Assembly: GCF_028372415.1 (NCBI RefSeq)
Contig: NC_092879.1
Location: 65,363,651 to 65,427,650 of the forward strand
Source: Notamacropus eugenii
Lineage: Eukaryota; Chordata; Mammalia; Diprotodontia; Macropodidae
Reading direction: 5' to 3'
DNA: 64,000 nucleotides
Below, in pieces: positions 43,001 to 55,410 of the stretch (position 1 is its first letter; each line of letters starts with the position of its first letter). Below the pieces are notes generated by a model that saw nothing but the letters and a program-made list of their open reading frames with translations, was not told the DNA's origin and ran no database searches. The translations under genes were made by a program, and so were the position numbers.

Positions 43001-44529
43001 GGCAAGCAGCAGAGGGGCCTGAATGGCCTGAAATCCAGACTCAGGCGAAAGAGAAGAGGAATTTGCAACCCAAAAGGCTAAGAGGGATTTCAACATTCAC
43101 AGCAGGGGGTCCCAACCCAAGTTCGACCAGCAAACCACTGTAGTGATCCATGAGCGCTGACTGGAGAGAAGAAAGCCCCTGGTCCAAGAGGGACCCCAGT
43201 ACTTGGCCAGAATTCCGCAAATGAGCTCCTCAGCAACAAGGAGAAGAATGGTCCAAAACAAACCCAACCCGGGAACAAATGGGTTAACACAAAAGGAGCC
43301 CGGAGAGATAGATGGAGGGACACTGATGCTACCTCTGGGCCTACAGGTGGAATACAGAGGAATGATTTGCTGAAGTAAGCAGCAGCAATGTCCCTAAATG
43401 CTGAGCAAGGGGAACACAGGAAGTACCTGAGGTGCCAGCTGACAAAGCAGCAGGTCCTCCAAAGGGCTCCTTTAAGGGAACACTACAACCATTGATCCAA
43501 GGACATGGTAGTTACTGGGAAAATCTCCTGAGGATTCTGAAGCAAAACCCAAAACATTTAGTCCACGCGCACAGCAGGGGGCCCTTCAGAGGCCCACAGA
43601 ACAGATCCCCTGAAATCTGTCAAAAGAAGTTCTTGGGACCTTCAACATTTCCTCAGTCATGACCGATAATGGGATCTCAACCAGAATCACCAAAATCAAC
43701 TGCTCAGTGCAAAAGACTGTCAGAAAGCACAACAAGAGAGTCCATGCAGAGGAAGTCAGTGTGCCAGCTACTTGGACCTTACCAATGATCCTAGAGATGT
43801 CTCCACTTATGACACTTGATCCCAAGGCCATCCTTCAGTCTACAGGGAAAGCGGGAAGTGGAGCAAAAATGCAGCCCGAACACTGCCAAAATACCTGAAA
43901 AATGCCCCCCTGCTGAAGAAAAGGGAAGAGTCAGCCAGTATCCACGCAGAAATCCATCACTCACAGTGGGGGACTGAGGATGGGTTTTAGCAGACACTAC
44001 AGAAATCTATCTACAGAATGTCGATTGACCCAAGATCGTTCCAGTGTATACACAGAAATGACCAGAGTACCTACAATGGTCTGAAATCAAGACCCAGGAC
44101 ACAGAAGAGGAGTCTGCACAAATAAATCTAAGGTCTATGGAATGATTCACAGCGTAGGATCCCAACTGAGGTGCCAGTAGCAAGCCACTAAAATGATCCC
44201 TGAACAGGTACTAAAGAGGAAACAGCCCCTTTATCAAGAGGGACCCCAGGAACTAGGCCACAATCCCCCAAATGAACTCATCAGGGAAAGAGGAGAAGAA
44301 TGTGCAAAAAAAAAAAACCCTCAATCTGATAACAAATTACTTAAAAGAAATAGGCCCAGAGAGATTTTAAATGCAGGGACCCTGGCCTTATCCCTCGGCC
44401 TAGAGAGGGACCACAGACATGCTGAAAGGAACACAAGCAACGGACCTCAGTGCCCTCCAAGGAACAGTACAGGAACCAACCAAGGGAGCAACAACCACAG
44501 CAGGAGGTCTTTCAAAAGTGTCTAGTGAA
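43001..44529. repeat. R1 array, about 1.2 units
   Basis: Sister of 1,011-2,530 at an offset near 42.0 kb. It marks the left part of the duplicated tract on this side. Nothing coding recognised. Confidence 0.75.
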
Positions 44530-44810
44530 GGACAGATGGGGAGACACGGACAGATGGGGACACTAACAAATGGGCACACATAGATGGGGAGACTCGGACA
44601 AATGGGGACACAAAGACAGAGAGGTGGGAATACAAGGACAGAGAGAGACACAGGCATATGGGCACACACAAACAGATGGGGAGACATGGACAGATGAGGA
44701 CACAAGCACAGGTGGGGAAACATGGAGAGACTGATGGCAGACACGCAGACTGATGGGAGTACATGGACAGATACATGGGGACACAAGGACTGATGGGAAC
44801 AAGGCTCCAT
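44530..44810. repeat. Minisatellite, third copy
   Basis: The same 'acagatggggacac' unit family as 2,531. About 45 bp longer, with a different internal order ('gggcacacatagatgggga'). Confidence 0.85.
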
Positions 44811-44849
44811 ACCCCCCATGCCACCTGGCTATCTGTTGTGTAAGGGAAA

Positions 44850-45055
44850 GAGAGCAGGCGCTTATTCTACCACCTCAGCTGGTCCTCACCACAACCCTGG
44901 GAGGTATATTCATTATCTCCAGTTTGCAGATGGTGAACTTGAGGCAGTTTTTAAACAATGATCTGACTAGGGTCACAGAGCTCTGCATTATCTGAGACAG
45001 AACCTGAACTCCAATCTTCTTGATCCCAGGGCTGGCTCCCTATCTACTGTGTCTG
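44850..45055 (-). repeat. MIR/CORE-type SINE
   Basis: Counterpart of 2,800-3,010, with 'cctcaccacaaccctgggag' and 'gactagggtcacagagctct'. Confidence 0.65.
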
Positions 45056-47600
45056 CTAGCTAAAGCCAATATGTCCACGTAGAGCAACATGCAAGACACA
45101 TACAAAGTAGATGGGAGGTTCCTTTGGAAGGAGAGGTCCTAGTGGCCCGGAAACTGGCCAAGGCCCTGTATAGAAGGGGATGCTTGAAATGATCCTGAGA
45201 GAACCCGGGAATGCTGAGAAGTGAAGGAGGAACAGGAAAGCACTTTTGGGCCTGGGGGCAGTTGGTATAGACCTAGAGATAGGAGATGATTTGAATTGAG
45301 AAGCTCCTTGCACTCGTTTAATCCAGTTGAATCCATGATGTTTTGGACCAAGACAGCAAAGATGTATTGGAAACTTAGTCTGGGTTTCTGCAGCAGTGTT
45401 CTGCCTCCTCCAAATTGGGCACTCCACTGGTCTATCTAGGAATGAGTATTGAGGGAACGGGAGATTCAGAAGAGGTCTCATGGAAAGTGAACTTTTATCT
45501 TCCTGCTTAGTGATTTACCTGACTGAAGGAAGCTTCTGCTTCCTGACTGAAGCCACGGATGATTTTCCTGCAGACAAAGGAATAGGTCTGCCTTAGGCAT
45601 TAGAAAGTCATCTCTAGCCTTACTCCTAGAGAAGGGAACTGAACACTTTCTGCTCTATCACTAGTGGCGCTCCTTTTGCCTGCTGCCGGGAGTTTCCTTC
45701 ACATTTTGTTTGCTACTTATCTTACTCCACTTTCTGACAATATTAATTACATCCCGCCATTTGCAGTGACTTCCTTTTAAACTTTCAGCTTTCTTGGCAT
45801 AGCTGTCAAGCCTGGAGTTTCTTTGCCATGGAATTCTACGTTCCATGGAATGGTATATCGAATGACAAGTTTCCAGCAGATCCATTGAAATTAGCAGCCC
45901 ATGCATCTTGTCCCCATTAAATCATGAAAAGAGAGACAAAATTGGGAAACAGTGACATAATTCAACACGGAGAACAGGTTTTCTCGAGATCCAGTTTCAT
46001 CCCCGTAATAAAACATCACCGTTTTCGACTTTGTGCTTTGTTCTCCTAGGTCACCATCTTAAAATGAGTCAAGTGCAACTGAGGGTAAAAGGGTCATTTT
46101 GGCATAGATGGTGTATTTTGTTTTCTTTCAAATACATGCTCTAAGAAAAGACAATAGGAACATGGGCTGGTTGATAGAGGGGTCAGGCTGGCAATCAGAA
46201 AAGTGACTTCAGCTCTGGTTGGGAAGTCCCACCTGGAACAGCCAAGTCTCTCACCAAGAACCTCCCGAAGTCCTGTGAAGTGAGGTTCATCTGTGGAGTA
46301 AGTTTTCATCCTGAGAGTTCTCCACATCAGTGACATCACAGATCCAAAGGAGAAAAAGACAAAAAAAGCACTATCCAAGAAACACTCACCTTGAAGGCTT
46401 AGTATGCTGCTCTCAGTAAACTAATTCATGATTGTGGTGTTCCTTTTTGGTCAGTAGAAGGGAGAGCAGAGGTGGATTTCCACTGCTGTGAAAATCAGTA
46501 CTCTGGTGCACAGTGACATGGACTCATAGGTCTTTAAAGGACTGGTAGACCCTGGCAGGGGTGGAGAGAGGGGGCAGAAGGGACGATGGATAAGAATGCT
46601 TCTGGTGGGCGTTCTACAGGGGCATGCACATCCACACCATAATAACATCTGTGACTGGAAGTGAACGTGAAAGCAGCACTAAGGAAATCTGTCTTTATGA
46701 CCTCATTTACCTTGCAACACTCTTTCCTAGGGCAGCATCATTCTGATGCATTTCAGGACATCCATTACATATGCTGGAGAAAAAGAAAATACATCTTTAT
46801 TTCAACATAATTAGTCCCCCTTGTAAGCCTATATATTTTTTGCATTGAAGGATATTTTTCTGAAAGTGTTCTGAGTCTTCACCAAGCTGCCAGAGGGGTC
46901 CAGGATACTCAAAGCAAGCTTAAGAGGACCACCCCTCCATGGAAGGAATCAGCATTTGTGTATTGCTGGAGAGGCGGTCATATTGATGGGAACTTGTTCT
47001 ACTTTCAGTGTTCTTTTGGGAAGGAATAGAAAAGGTTTTTCCCTGATTCACATTAACATGAGAGCCAACACAATCCTGGAGGCAATTTTATTTTAGGGGC
47101 TATACATATAGTCATATCGTGTCATGCAGGGAACACTCTAGAGATGTCCAGGGGAGTTCCATGACTTCTCTCCCAGTTTTGCAAACAGTCTGCATGTCTA
47201 ATGGGCTCCAAGTGAAACAGAATTAGACAGGTGCAGGGGCATTCCGAGGCCATTTCAGTCCAACTCCTGGACAAGGACCTCCCTTGCAGGAAACCAGCAA
47301 GAATTCAGCTGGTCTTTGCTGCCCAAGTTCCTCGGCCTGGGGATCCATTTTGTCTTGAGACGATTCATTCCACTTTGGGATATTTCTGATTATTAGCATG
47401 TGTTTCCTAAGTGAAGCTTCAAGTTCTACCTTCTTTCCAAACTCCCTTGGGAATTTCAGATGTGTCAAGAAATTTAGGTGGTTGTTCTGTTGGACCCTCC
47501 TCAATCTGGCTCCAATTAATTTTTGGTAATTTAAATACTGTTGAATGATTTTGAAAAAGAAAATGTGCACAGGGAGAAAAGCAGGACAGGGATGGATCTG
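45056..47600. other. Non-genic block U1, second copy
   Basis: The 141-codon minus-strand frame of 3,018 is kept at 45,056-45,481 with few changes, as expected from the young duplication. I see no gene. Confidence 0.6.
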
Positions 47601-47739
47601 AAAGCTGCTATGGATTCCTGCTGTAAAAGGCACTTCTGTCCCTTCTGGGAGAGGTTAGGGAAAGCTTGCATTACCATGTCAGTGGTGTTCCATGCCTCCC
47701 TGGTCACTTGTCTTTCTCTCTTCTCTGGTCCCATTTCCT

Positions 47740-47955
47740 GACCAACTTGAGTTCACTTCTTCATTGTGTTTGGAACTGAAAGACCCAGAAGGCCCGTCCT
47801 GCCTGTGCCTGTTTCCTCTGGCCTGTCCCCAGCGGGTTGCTGAGTAAGTTATCTTCTTTGGGGCCCAGGGCTAGCTCCGATGTAAAATGAGGGGATTACA
47901 CTGGGTGGACCTGCTCAAGTCCCCTCCAGGTTGACAACTGATCCTGTTCCTTATC
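47740..47955 (+). repeat. MIR/CORE-type SINE downstream of copy 6
   Basis: 'gttgctgagtaagttatctt' and 'ctccgatgtaaaatgagggg'. Confidence 0.6.
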
Positions 47956-48424
47956 CTATACCTGAGCCTCAAGCTCAAGCTGATTGAATGAAGTTCACTT
48001 CCACTTTCCAGGGAAATGGCTAAGTCATTTGCAGTTTTCAAGGTCTGGGCAATGTGTCTTAGAATGTTAACCATGGGGGAGGCATATACAATGTCTCAGA
48101 AGTTTTAGGTGTTCTATAATCTCATGCTGAGGAGTTTCAGCAGTCAAAATGTCTATTAATGTGAGAAGTATGTCGGTGATGATCATTGGGAAAGGAGAGG
48201 GTGAAGAGTGGGAAAGCTGAGACTAACCTATTTGATTGTTTTCCACTGGATCCCATTACTGACAGTAATTACCAGTCAGTAAAGAGAAAATATTTCACCA
48301 TGCATGGAATGAATCTACTCTGAGAGGAGGGAACAGAGGGGTCATTGGGAAGGGGGAGGATCCCCAGGGGTTGCATGCACGTTTGAAATAAGGAGGGTGA
48401 GAATAGGTATGTCGGGACAGAGGA

Positions 48425-48457
48425 CACACACACACACGCACACACACACACACACAC
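48425..48457. repeat. (CA)n microsatellite, 3' of copy 6
   Basis: About 16 units with one CG interruption; half the length of the sister run at 6,394. Confidence 0.95.
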
Positions 48458-48532
48458 CCCAAAGACAGGTATAACAGAACTTTTTTCTTATTTCATTAGC
48501 TTTAATTTATTCGTTGTTCTAGGAAGGATAAG

Positions 48533-49585
48533 TTAACAGATGGGACTTTCCATAGACAGACCGAACACGTAATCGTCTTCCTCCTCCTTGTCCTCCAATT
48601 TTTCCTCCCCCTCCTTAGTGTCCTCCTCAACCATCTCCAACTTCTTTTCCTCGCTCTCCACCTTCTTTGTTGTTGGGGCTGTTTTCTTCTGGCTGTCAGA
48701 GCTGGGCATGCATTTAGATGGAGGTGGCAAAATCCTAGTCCTCAGGTTCTCGAGGTCAGGTACCTTGAGAATCACGGTCATCTCCCCATACTCCTTGTCA
48801 AGATGTTTGAAGACAGAACTGCAGACCTCATCCACTCCGTCTTGGTCCTCATCTAAATAGTAATTCAGCAAAGTTACCATCGCCACATATTCGCTGCTGC
48901 TTTGAAAACTGGGGAAGCATATACAGCTGTGTTCCAGGCACTTGCAGGCAGCAGGGAAATCCAGGTCACACAGGTAGGCTAGACATTGTGCCAGGGCTGT
49001 CTGGTGGCACATGGAGAAGCTCTCTACCTCCATATACAAGTGTTTCTCCTGGCCGAGGGAGAACGCAGCGTCCCTGTAGCGCTTGTGCCTCACTAGCACC
49101 TTGGAGGCTCGGCCAGTGAATTCCAGGGCCAGCGAGAAGCAGTTCTCCCCCTCAAATAGCTGGGATGCCTGCTGGTAGAGACACACCACCTGGTGCGGAA
49201 TGTGGCTCTCCAGCAGCTGTCTGAAGCGCCTCAAGGTCCAGGCTGCGGTGTCTGCTTCTCCACACTCCAGGTACCAGGAGACAGCCTGCTTCACGGCCTG
49301 GGCGGCCTTCTCCAGGTGGTTGGACTTGCTCAGGTACAGGCCAGCTTGCTCATAGGCCATTGCGGCACACAGGGGTGCTCTGTTTCTCTCGTGGGACTCA
49401 GCTTCCTTGAGGAAGGCTTCTGAGGCCTCCTCCAGCCTCTTGGCCCTGAGGAAGGCTAAGGCGGCCTGCTCATACTCGCTCGCAGCCTTCCCGTAGTCGG
49501 GCTTCCATCTCAACAGTCCAATGCACTTGTATTGGGTGGCCTGGGCCATATGCCCCAAGGCCTCCCTGGTTTTTTGTTCTTCCAT
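48533..49585 (-). CDS. NAPG: gamma-SNAP-like protein, copy 6 (350 aa, long acidic tail)
   Basis: It is the best-preserved long-tail member. It opens MEEQKTREALGHMAQATQY and keeps WKPDYGKAASEYEQAALAF, AAMAYEQAGLY, YQQASQLFEGE, GRASKVLVRHKRYRDAA and DEDQDGVDEVC, then an acidic tail (KVESEEKKLEMVEEDTKEG) and a final SPIC. Start chosen at MEEQ for family alignment (cgggacATGg); the frame stays open 206 codons further up to 50,203, unlike its sisters. AATAAA at 48,506-48,511, 22 bp past the stop. Protein identity to its positional partner, copy 1, is only about 83%. Its 5' part and upstream flank look closer to copy 4 and its tail to copy 3, which suggests gene conversion. Intronless; expression unproven. 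Confidence 0.87.
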   Translation of the reverse strand: MEEQKTREALGHMAQATQYKCIGLLRWKPDYGKAASEYEQAALAFLRAKRLEEASEAFLKEAESHERNRAPLCAAMAYEQAGLYLSKSNHLEKAAQAVKQAVSWYLECGEADTAAWTLRRFRQLLESHIPHQVVCLYQQASQLFEGENCFSLALEFTGRASKVLVRHKRYRDAAFSLGQEKHLYMEVESFSMCHQTALAQCLAYLCDLDFPAACKCLEHSCICFPSFQSSSEYVAMVTLLNYYLDEDQDGVDEVCSSVFKHLDKEYGEMTVILKVPDLENLRTRILPPPSKCMPSSDSQKKTAPTTKKVESEEKKLEMVEEDTKEGEEKLEDKEEEDDYVFGLSMESPIC

Positions 49586-50228
49586 GTCCCGTGGCTGCCA
49601 GCTGTAAGGGAGGAGGACCTGGGTCAACCGGGAACTGCCTGGAGAGAGAGCGAGGGAAAGCCACAGCTCACCCCAGCAACAGAACCCAACAGAGAGAGGG
49701 GATGAGCATTGTGGGGGGGAGGGGTTCAAATGGAACACCCCATTGATTGCATAAGCATCTCGACAGAGGTCCCTGGAGTCAGAGCCATAGTGGAAGTGGG
49801 GCTGGGGAGATAGGGACTCCTGGGTCCTTGGAGAGCGAGAAGGACATCTCGCAAGCAATCGATCCAGGCAAGGAGGTGGCCAAACCAACAAGGAGGGAGT
49901 CTGGACAGCATTCAGCACTGGGTAGCCAAAGACCTGGGCCAGACTGGGGCCACAGAGAAGGGCCAATGGAGAGGCAGAGGGGAACACAGGGTGGGGGAGG
50001 GGAGGAAGGGGATGCTTCGAGGGAGAGCCACAGGGCTCAGACCTAGTAACTAACTCATCACACCCCTCTGTGATGCTGAGAACGTGCCAAAGAACTGGAG
50101 GGGTGGGAACCTTTGGAACAGCAAAAAGGTTGCTGGGAACCACAAAGGACCCCGGGGGAGAGCGGCTGCTGGGCAAGCTGTTAGCCTGGCCATGGCTTAG
50201 CATCTATATCTTGATTCCTCTCTGCAGT

Positions 50229-50235
50229 CTTTATA
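50229..50235 (-). promoter_or_regulatory. TATA-like box upstream of copy 6
   Basis: The minus strand reads ACTTATAAAGACTGCAGAG, 644 bp above the MEEQ start. It lies 26 bp above the ATG that would open the long upstream extension. Confidence 0.35.
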
Positions 50236-50371
50236 AGTGGCTTTTAAATTTCAGGGGAAGTTTTTCATCCTAATTGCTGAAAGAAAAGAGAGAAAAAAAA
50301 GACATGACTCAAGGGTGTGCTTTGCGAGGGAGGGAAACCCCACAATGTCCATGGAAAGAGCATCCCAGTCA

Positions 50372-50570
50372 CAGGATCACAGGTTTGGAGCTGGGAAGGG
50401 ACATCACACTCCATTAAACTCAACAGAGGAGGAAATGGAGACACAGAGGTTAAAGGCCTTGCCCAGGGTGACACAGCTACTAGGGGAGGCTCAATTCAAT
50501 CCCAGGTCCCCTGACTCCCCCAGTCCAGAGTTGTGTCCTCCACACTATGCTCCCTCAGATGACATATAAT
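50372..50570 (-). repeat. MIR-type SINE upstream of copy 6
   Basis: Almost identical to 8,362-8,560 ('ggatcacaggtttggagctg'). Confidence 0.75.
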
Positions 50571-51090
50571 GATTTTAAGAAAACAAACTTTTCTGTAGGA
50601 GGTTTATCCAAAAACTTTCAAAGTTTTTTTTTTTTTCCTAAGGCCTACCAGATCCCACTGAGAAAAACCAGAAAGGTGGTTCAGAATCTTCAGAGTTTCT
50701 TTGGATGGGATCTAAGCTGAGTTTCAGGCAAAGGACTCAGAGACCATGAGCAAGAGGAGCTGATTATTGGATGGAGAGAGTCTAACTGAGTCAGAATTCT
50801 GTGTAGGAATTGAAAGTTGGGGAAAAAATCGGAAAGGTATCATGCAAGTTGTATCACCTCTGTCAGAAAGGCTTGGCTGGGTCAATGCAAGCCTTGAAGG
50901 AAGAAGGAAGCTTTCAGACCATATTGGTCAAACCTAAAGGGTGGGCAAAGGGTGACAGGACTTACAAAGAACTGCCCAGTAAGGCAGAAGCCCTGAAGGA
51001 AAATAGTGGTGCTTTAGGCTGGAAAGATAATGTAATGGCAGGTTACAGAGGTTTCAACTGCAAAGTTAAGCATTTGTATCCTGTCCTGCA
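50571..51090. other. Upstream flank of the gene unit, no gene seen
   Basis: Counterpart of 8,561-9,080 with a longer T run near 50,625. A 123-codon plus-strand frame (50,810-51,181) runs on into R1 and is not shared by the sister. Confidence 0.6.
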
Positions 51091-51905
51091 GGCTCTAGGG
51101 AGGCACCCCAGAAATCTTTCCACAGCCTTTCTGTTGGCCATGCACTTTTCCCCTCATATCTGTAAATATTTGTTCTTGTGACCATCCATACTTCATCAGT
51201 CTTGACTGACAACAGGATCTCAACCAGAATCCTATTAATCAGTTGCCTGGAGAAAATGAGTCAAAGAGAGTAAGAAGGAAACCCATGCACAAGCATTCAT
51301 CGAACCAGTTCCTTGGACTTTAGAAGTAACCCTAGAAACATCTCCATTGATTAGACATGGTCTCAGGCAATCCTTCAGTCTAGAGGGAAAGCAGGAGGTG
51401 GACCTGAAGCTCTTGAAAAGGAGACCCCAGCATAGACGAAGGGAATCTTACACAAAATTGCATCCTTGGGCCAGGCATTCACAGCAGGGGGGGCAATGTT
51501 GGATGCTGGGTCAGAATCCTTCATTTGGATCCACCAACAGTGACCAGACTTGATAAAGTAGAATGGTAGAACACCCCAGTTAGAAGAAGGCCAGAATTTT
51601 CCCAAAGTATGCCCCTGATCAAGAATAGGTAATGGAAAGGGAGAATTTGCCCAGAACTCAATCACTAACAGCTGAAATGTGGGTGAGAATGGCCTCTAGG
51701 AGACACCCCAGAACTCTATACACAGACTGCCTTTTAGCCATGGACAGTTCCAGTGCAGATATGGAAAGCAGCAGAGGGGTCTGAATGACCTGAAATCCAG
51801 AGCAGACAAACAGCAGAGGAACCTGCAACACAAAAGGTAAGAGGAAAGTAATGATTCACAGCAGGGAGTCAAAGCCCAGGGTCCAACAGCAACTCATTGT
51901 AGTCA
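51091..51905. repeat. R1 fragment, shortened relative to 9,081-11,820
   Basis: 'cagaaatctttccacagcc' jumps near 51,145 to 'cccctcatatctgtaaata', which belongs half a unit later in R1. A net 1.9 kb is missing compared with the left copy. Confidence 0.75.
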
Positions 51906-52663
51906 TCCATGAACAAAGGTGATCTGTCTAAGTCTTGTTTTGAATTGCCTTACTATTACTACCCTTTTGTCAGCAGTGGTAAATTTGAATGTAACATAAT
52001 CATGCCTTGGTTTCTGTCCCTTCAGGTTTTACAATTTTCATTCACCTTCCAAAGGTGGGGAAGCCACAGCTGTTGTTCTTCTGAGCTCGTAATTTCCATA
52101 GGAACAGCACAGTCCACGTCTTCCATGCTCTCCTTTCAAATGTGTACGTGACTTTCCCACTTACCTGTGCTGACTACCGGCACAATTGTCATAGATTTGG
52201 AGAGAGAAGGTACCTTAAAACTCATCTAGTTCTTAAAGTCGCGTTTGTGCCATTACCTTCCCAATAGAAAATCAGCTTATTACCTTATCCTAGCAGAGCA
52301 AAAGCTGGAGGCAGCACAGCTCCCTCACTTTCAAATATGTATTTCCAAACACTAAGCAATCAAAAGTACAGCTTGATTGATTGACTGACAAGAGTACACC
52401 CCATTGCAGAGTGTCATGCATGAAGAAAATTAAAGGCATGTCAGATTTTAAAGTTGGTATTACCATTTATGGTGAAAAAAAGTCAGTGTCACCACTGTTG
52501 GGTTTCAAAACCCATAGGACTAATTTTGGTTAAAAAAGGCAATTTAGCCTTTTTATGCCAAGTAGGACAGTACAACCATATTTGGTAAAAATGCCTCTAC
52601 TGTGAGCAGTTGTTGAGATGTCAAGCATTGTTGGGTCAATGGGAGTGTCACCCCTACTGTGGG
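51906..52663. other. Region upstream of candidate small gene, copy 3
   Basis: Counterpart of 11,821-12,585, nearly identical. No gene seen. Confidence 0.5.
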
Positions 52664-53643
52664 TATAAATAGAGGGCCAGAGCTCCGTGGAAAGCCTAAA
52701 TCTGGGCCAACAAGTCTAAGAGGGAGGGTATCAACTTCCCTCCCCTGGGAAAGTGAGTGATAACCCAAGAGTCCCGACCTAACTGAAAGTAGAGGCTCAA
52801 GGTTTTGTACTGGTCATTCTAGATATTCTGAGTTAAAATAAAATCTCAGTCCCTCTACAAAGATTTTCACGTTGGAACTCAAGGTAGTTTACTGCTCTTT
52901 CTAGACTGTTGAGTAAAAATCTCAGTCCCTCTACAAAGGTTTTCAAGTTGGAACTCAAGGTTGTTTACTGCTCATTCCAGATATTCTGAGGGAAAATCTT
53001 GGCACCTCTACAAAGATTTTCAAAAACAAGACTTGGCTTCCAGACTCTTAGAAGCATGACATTCTCCAGTCAGGTAAGCACCCTTGGCTCATTGATCCTC
53101 ACCCCCAAACGTTAAGATCTTAAGGTCATGCGGACGTATCCTACACGTTCAAAATGACGATAAAACTAGACACGTACGGAGTAAGCAAGTTCCAACTTAA
53201 TGTAGTTTCTTACTCTTCATGAATTGAACTTGTAACATGGTGTTTTTGATGGAGGAACGTATAGTAACCTCCAGCTTTGGAGAGCCTCACATTTCCAGGG
53301 GTCAGGAGGTATTTTTTAATCTATTCATTTTGCAGCAACAGCAGCAGCAGCAGTAGCACCACCAAGTCTATCTAACCAAGATCCTTGTAAGACAAGATCT
53401 TCCTCAGTGTCAGGTTCCTGTCAGACAATGTCACTGTCCTGGGGCTGCAGGTGTGCTCTGGATTACAGCACGCAAGACAGCATGGCGCCAGTGAGGAATA
53501 ACATCCTGCAGCCTCTTTCCAGCCAGTTAAGGACACCTCTGTGACGTGACGCTGATCATCCTAGACGCGCTCTGCATCTTCTGCATCGTGCACTCAGTCT
53601 TCTGTCTTTTCCTGGCTTTCCTCTGTGTTGGTCACTAAATAAA
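52664..53643 (+). other. Candidate small two-exon gene, copy 3
   Basis: TATAAATA at 52,664, ATG at 53,056, donor CAG|GTAAGC (intron 53,074-53,335, 262 nt), AATAAA at 53,638-53,643. The spliced frame is MTFSSQ plus six Gln and then TAG, only 12 residues, so as a protein gene this copy looks dead even though its transcription and splicing signals are kept. Confidence 0.3.
53333..53353 (+). repeat. CAG-CAA-(CAG)5 tract
   Basis: A short, interrupted version of the tract at 13,255. The CAA interruption and length difference account for most of the 36-bp offset change between the two duplicated halves. Confidence 0.9.
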
Positions 53644-54480
53644 GTGATTGATTACGAACAACTCGAGATTTCTCGTGTCTTTAATAATCTTCATTTGTCG
53701 GTGCAACTGAACTATCTAAAACTCTGAATTAACTGGCATTGTATATAAGAGTAACTCTAGACTCATTCACAGTAAAATTCAGAATAAAACACTGATAATG
53801 CCCATTGGGCTTCACTTCATTGGGACTAGAAATCGAGGCATAACGTAGACAAAGGGACAAAATTATCTCTGCAGGGAAAATGGTCTATTTGTAACTGTCA
53901 ATACCCAAAGATAATTAATAAAAATAAGACCTCATGTCACAAAAGGGAGGGATAAGAGACATGTCATTCTAAGCAACAAGATGGTTTAAAACTCAGTCAA
54001 GATTTACCAGAAATCACAACACTTTAGGAAAAATATTGATGAGAAGCCACATTACTTTGTGGATCGAGGGCAACGAACGACGGATTATGCCCCCAACTTT
54101 TTCCACAGCAAAAATCAGTTGACAGAAATAAAGAATTTCAAGGAAATAAAGAATGCCCTGTTCTACAAGATTCTCAAGAGCTGGAGGGTGTGGCAGCACG
54201 TAGTGGAAGGTCCACGTGGTGCCAGGAGGTATGTGTCAGGTGCCTGTTCCTTACAGACCAGCCAAACTAAGGACAGCAGGCTGGCCACCAGTTGGTTTGT
54301 CCACCACAAATCAATATTGGATACAGGGAAGGAATGTAGGTTCACTAAAGGACTGGTTTGGAAGAAGTGCATAATTCAGAAAACTCAGGTATGATAATAG
54401 AAGAATCTGGGATATACTAATGTTGATATACTGTGCTTCCAGCACAGAAGTTCCCTTCATAACTGCACATGCCATCCCCT
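53644..54480. other. Region after candidate small gene, copy 3
   Basis: Counterpart of 13,602-14,440. It keeps the plus-strand frame at 54,059-54,394 (111 codons). No recognised gene. Confidence 0.45.
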
Positions 54481-55410
54481 ATCTGTGAGTTTTAATGAGT
54501 CCCTACAGCACAAAGGTTACCTTGCCAAGGGTAAGGGTTCTTCCTATCCTACCTCTGATGCCTCCATGCTATTTCGGTCATCTCTGATTCTCTGTGTCCC
54601 AGACAACATCCTAGGATTTACCAAGCTAATTTGCACACTCCAACTTCTGAACATGGAGAGTATCACAGGGAATACTGGCACATATGCACCATGAAAAAGT
54701 GGGCAAAGTTTGGCAGCCAAGGTCAGACCCATCCCCAAGCCAGTGCAGCTACAATTTCTCATGCTGAGGAGATGAGATCTTTGTCACACTGATCATTAAA
54801 ATTAAGCATTTCTGTGGTACTGAGAGTGCTGAATTTCCTTAGCAAACATTTCTCAAGAGGTCAGACTAGAGAGAACAACTCAAAAGGATTTCACAACAAA
54901 TAATCTAAGGAAAACTCTTGAGTACTATTCTCTGTCTCTCCCCCCAAACAAGCTCTGTGAAATCTTGGGGCCATGTCATGTGATGTAATTTTATAACATG
55001 GTCTGACTATAGAGGGATGTACCAGAGATGTAGAAGACTATCAAGATGGTAAAACAGGTTCTTCTTCATTTGCTGAGCTGGGGCTGGCATAAGCATGACA
55101 GATTAGCTTTCTTCTTCCTCGTGCTGCCTTCAAACCCAGCCTTTAGAGGCTTTCTTACATCCCCTAGGGGTGAATGACACTGGTCTACTCAGTGAAGCTC
55201 AGGAGCATGGCCTGGATTCTGATACTGGGGGAGTCTCTGCCCAGGGTGGATAGCTACAGCCATCTCCAGGAAGTTCTGTGTCCTGGGGACACTACTGCTA
55301 GGCAGGATGGAGATGGACAAGTCACCATTGGCCTTGGTGGGTTCCAGACTCACCTGCAGCCTGCCCTGCTCCTTTTTCTGGAGGGTCTGGACAGTTCCAC
55401 TGTAGACATG
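54481..55410. repeat. R2 block, copy g
   Basis: Near-identical to 14,441-15,370, including the 85-codon frame (55,174-55,431). Confidence 0.7.

Larger units (their letters stand above)
43010..51090. repeat. Right copy of the 1,020-9,080 duplication
   Basis: Order and content match (R1, minisatellite, SINE, U1, gene, SINE, flank) at offsets of 42,005-42,038. Identity is about 97-98% by eye at 45.0-47.5 and 50.1-51.1 kb but clearly lower across 47.6-50.0 kb, where the gene lies. Confidence 0.85.
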
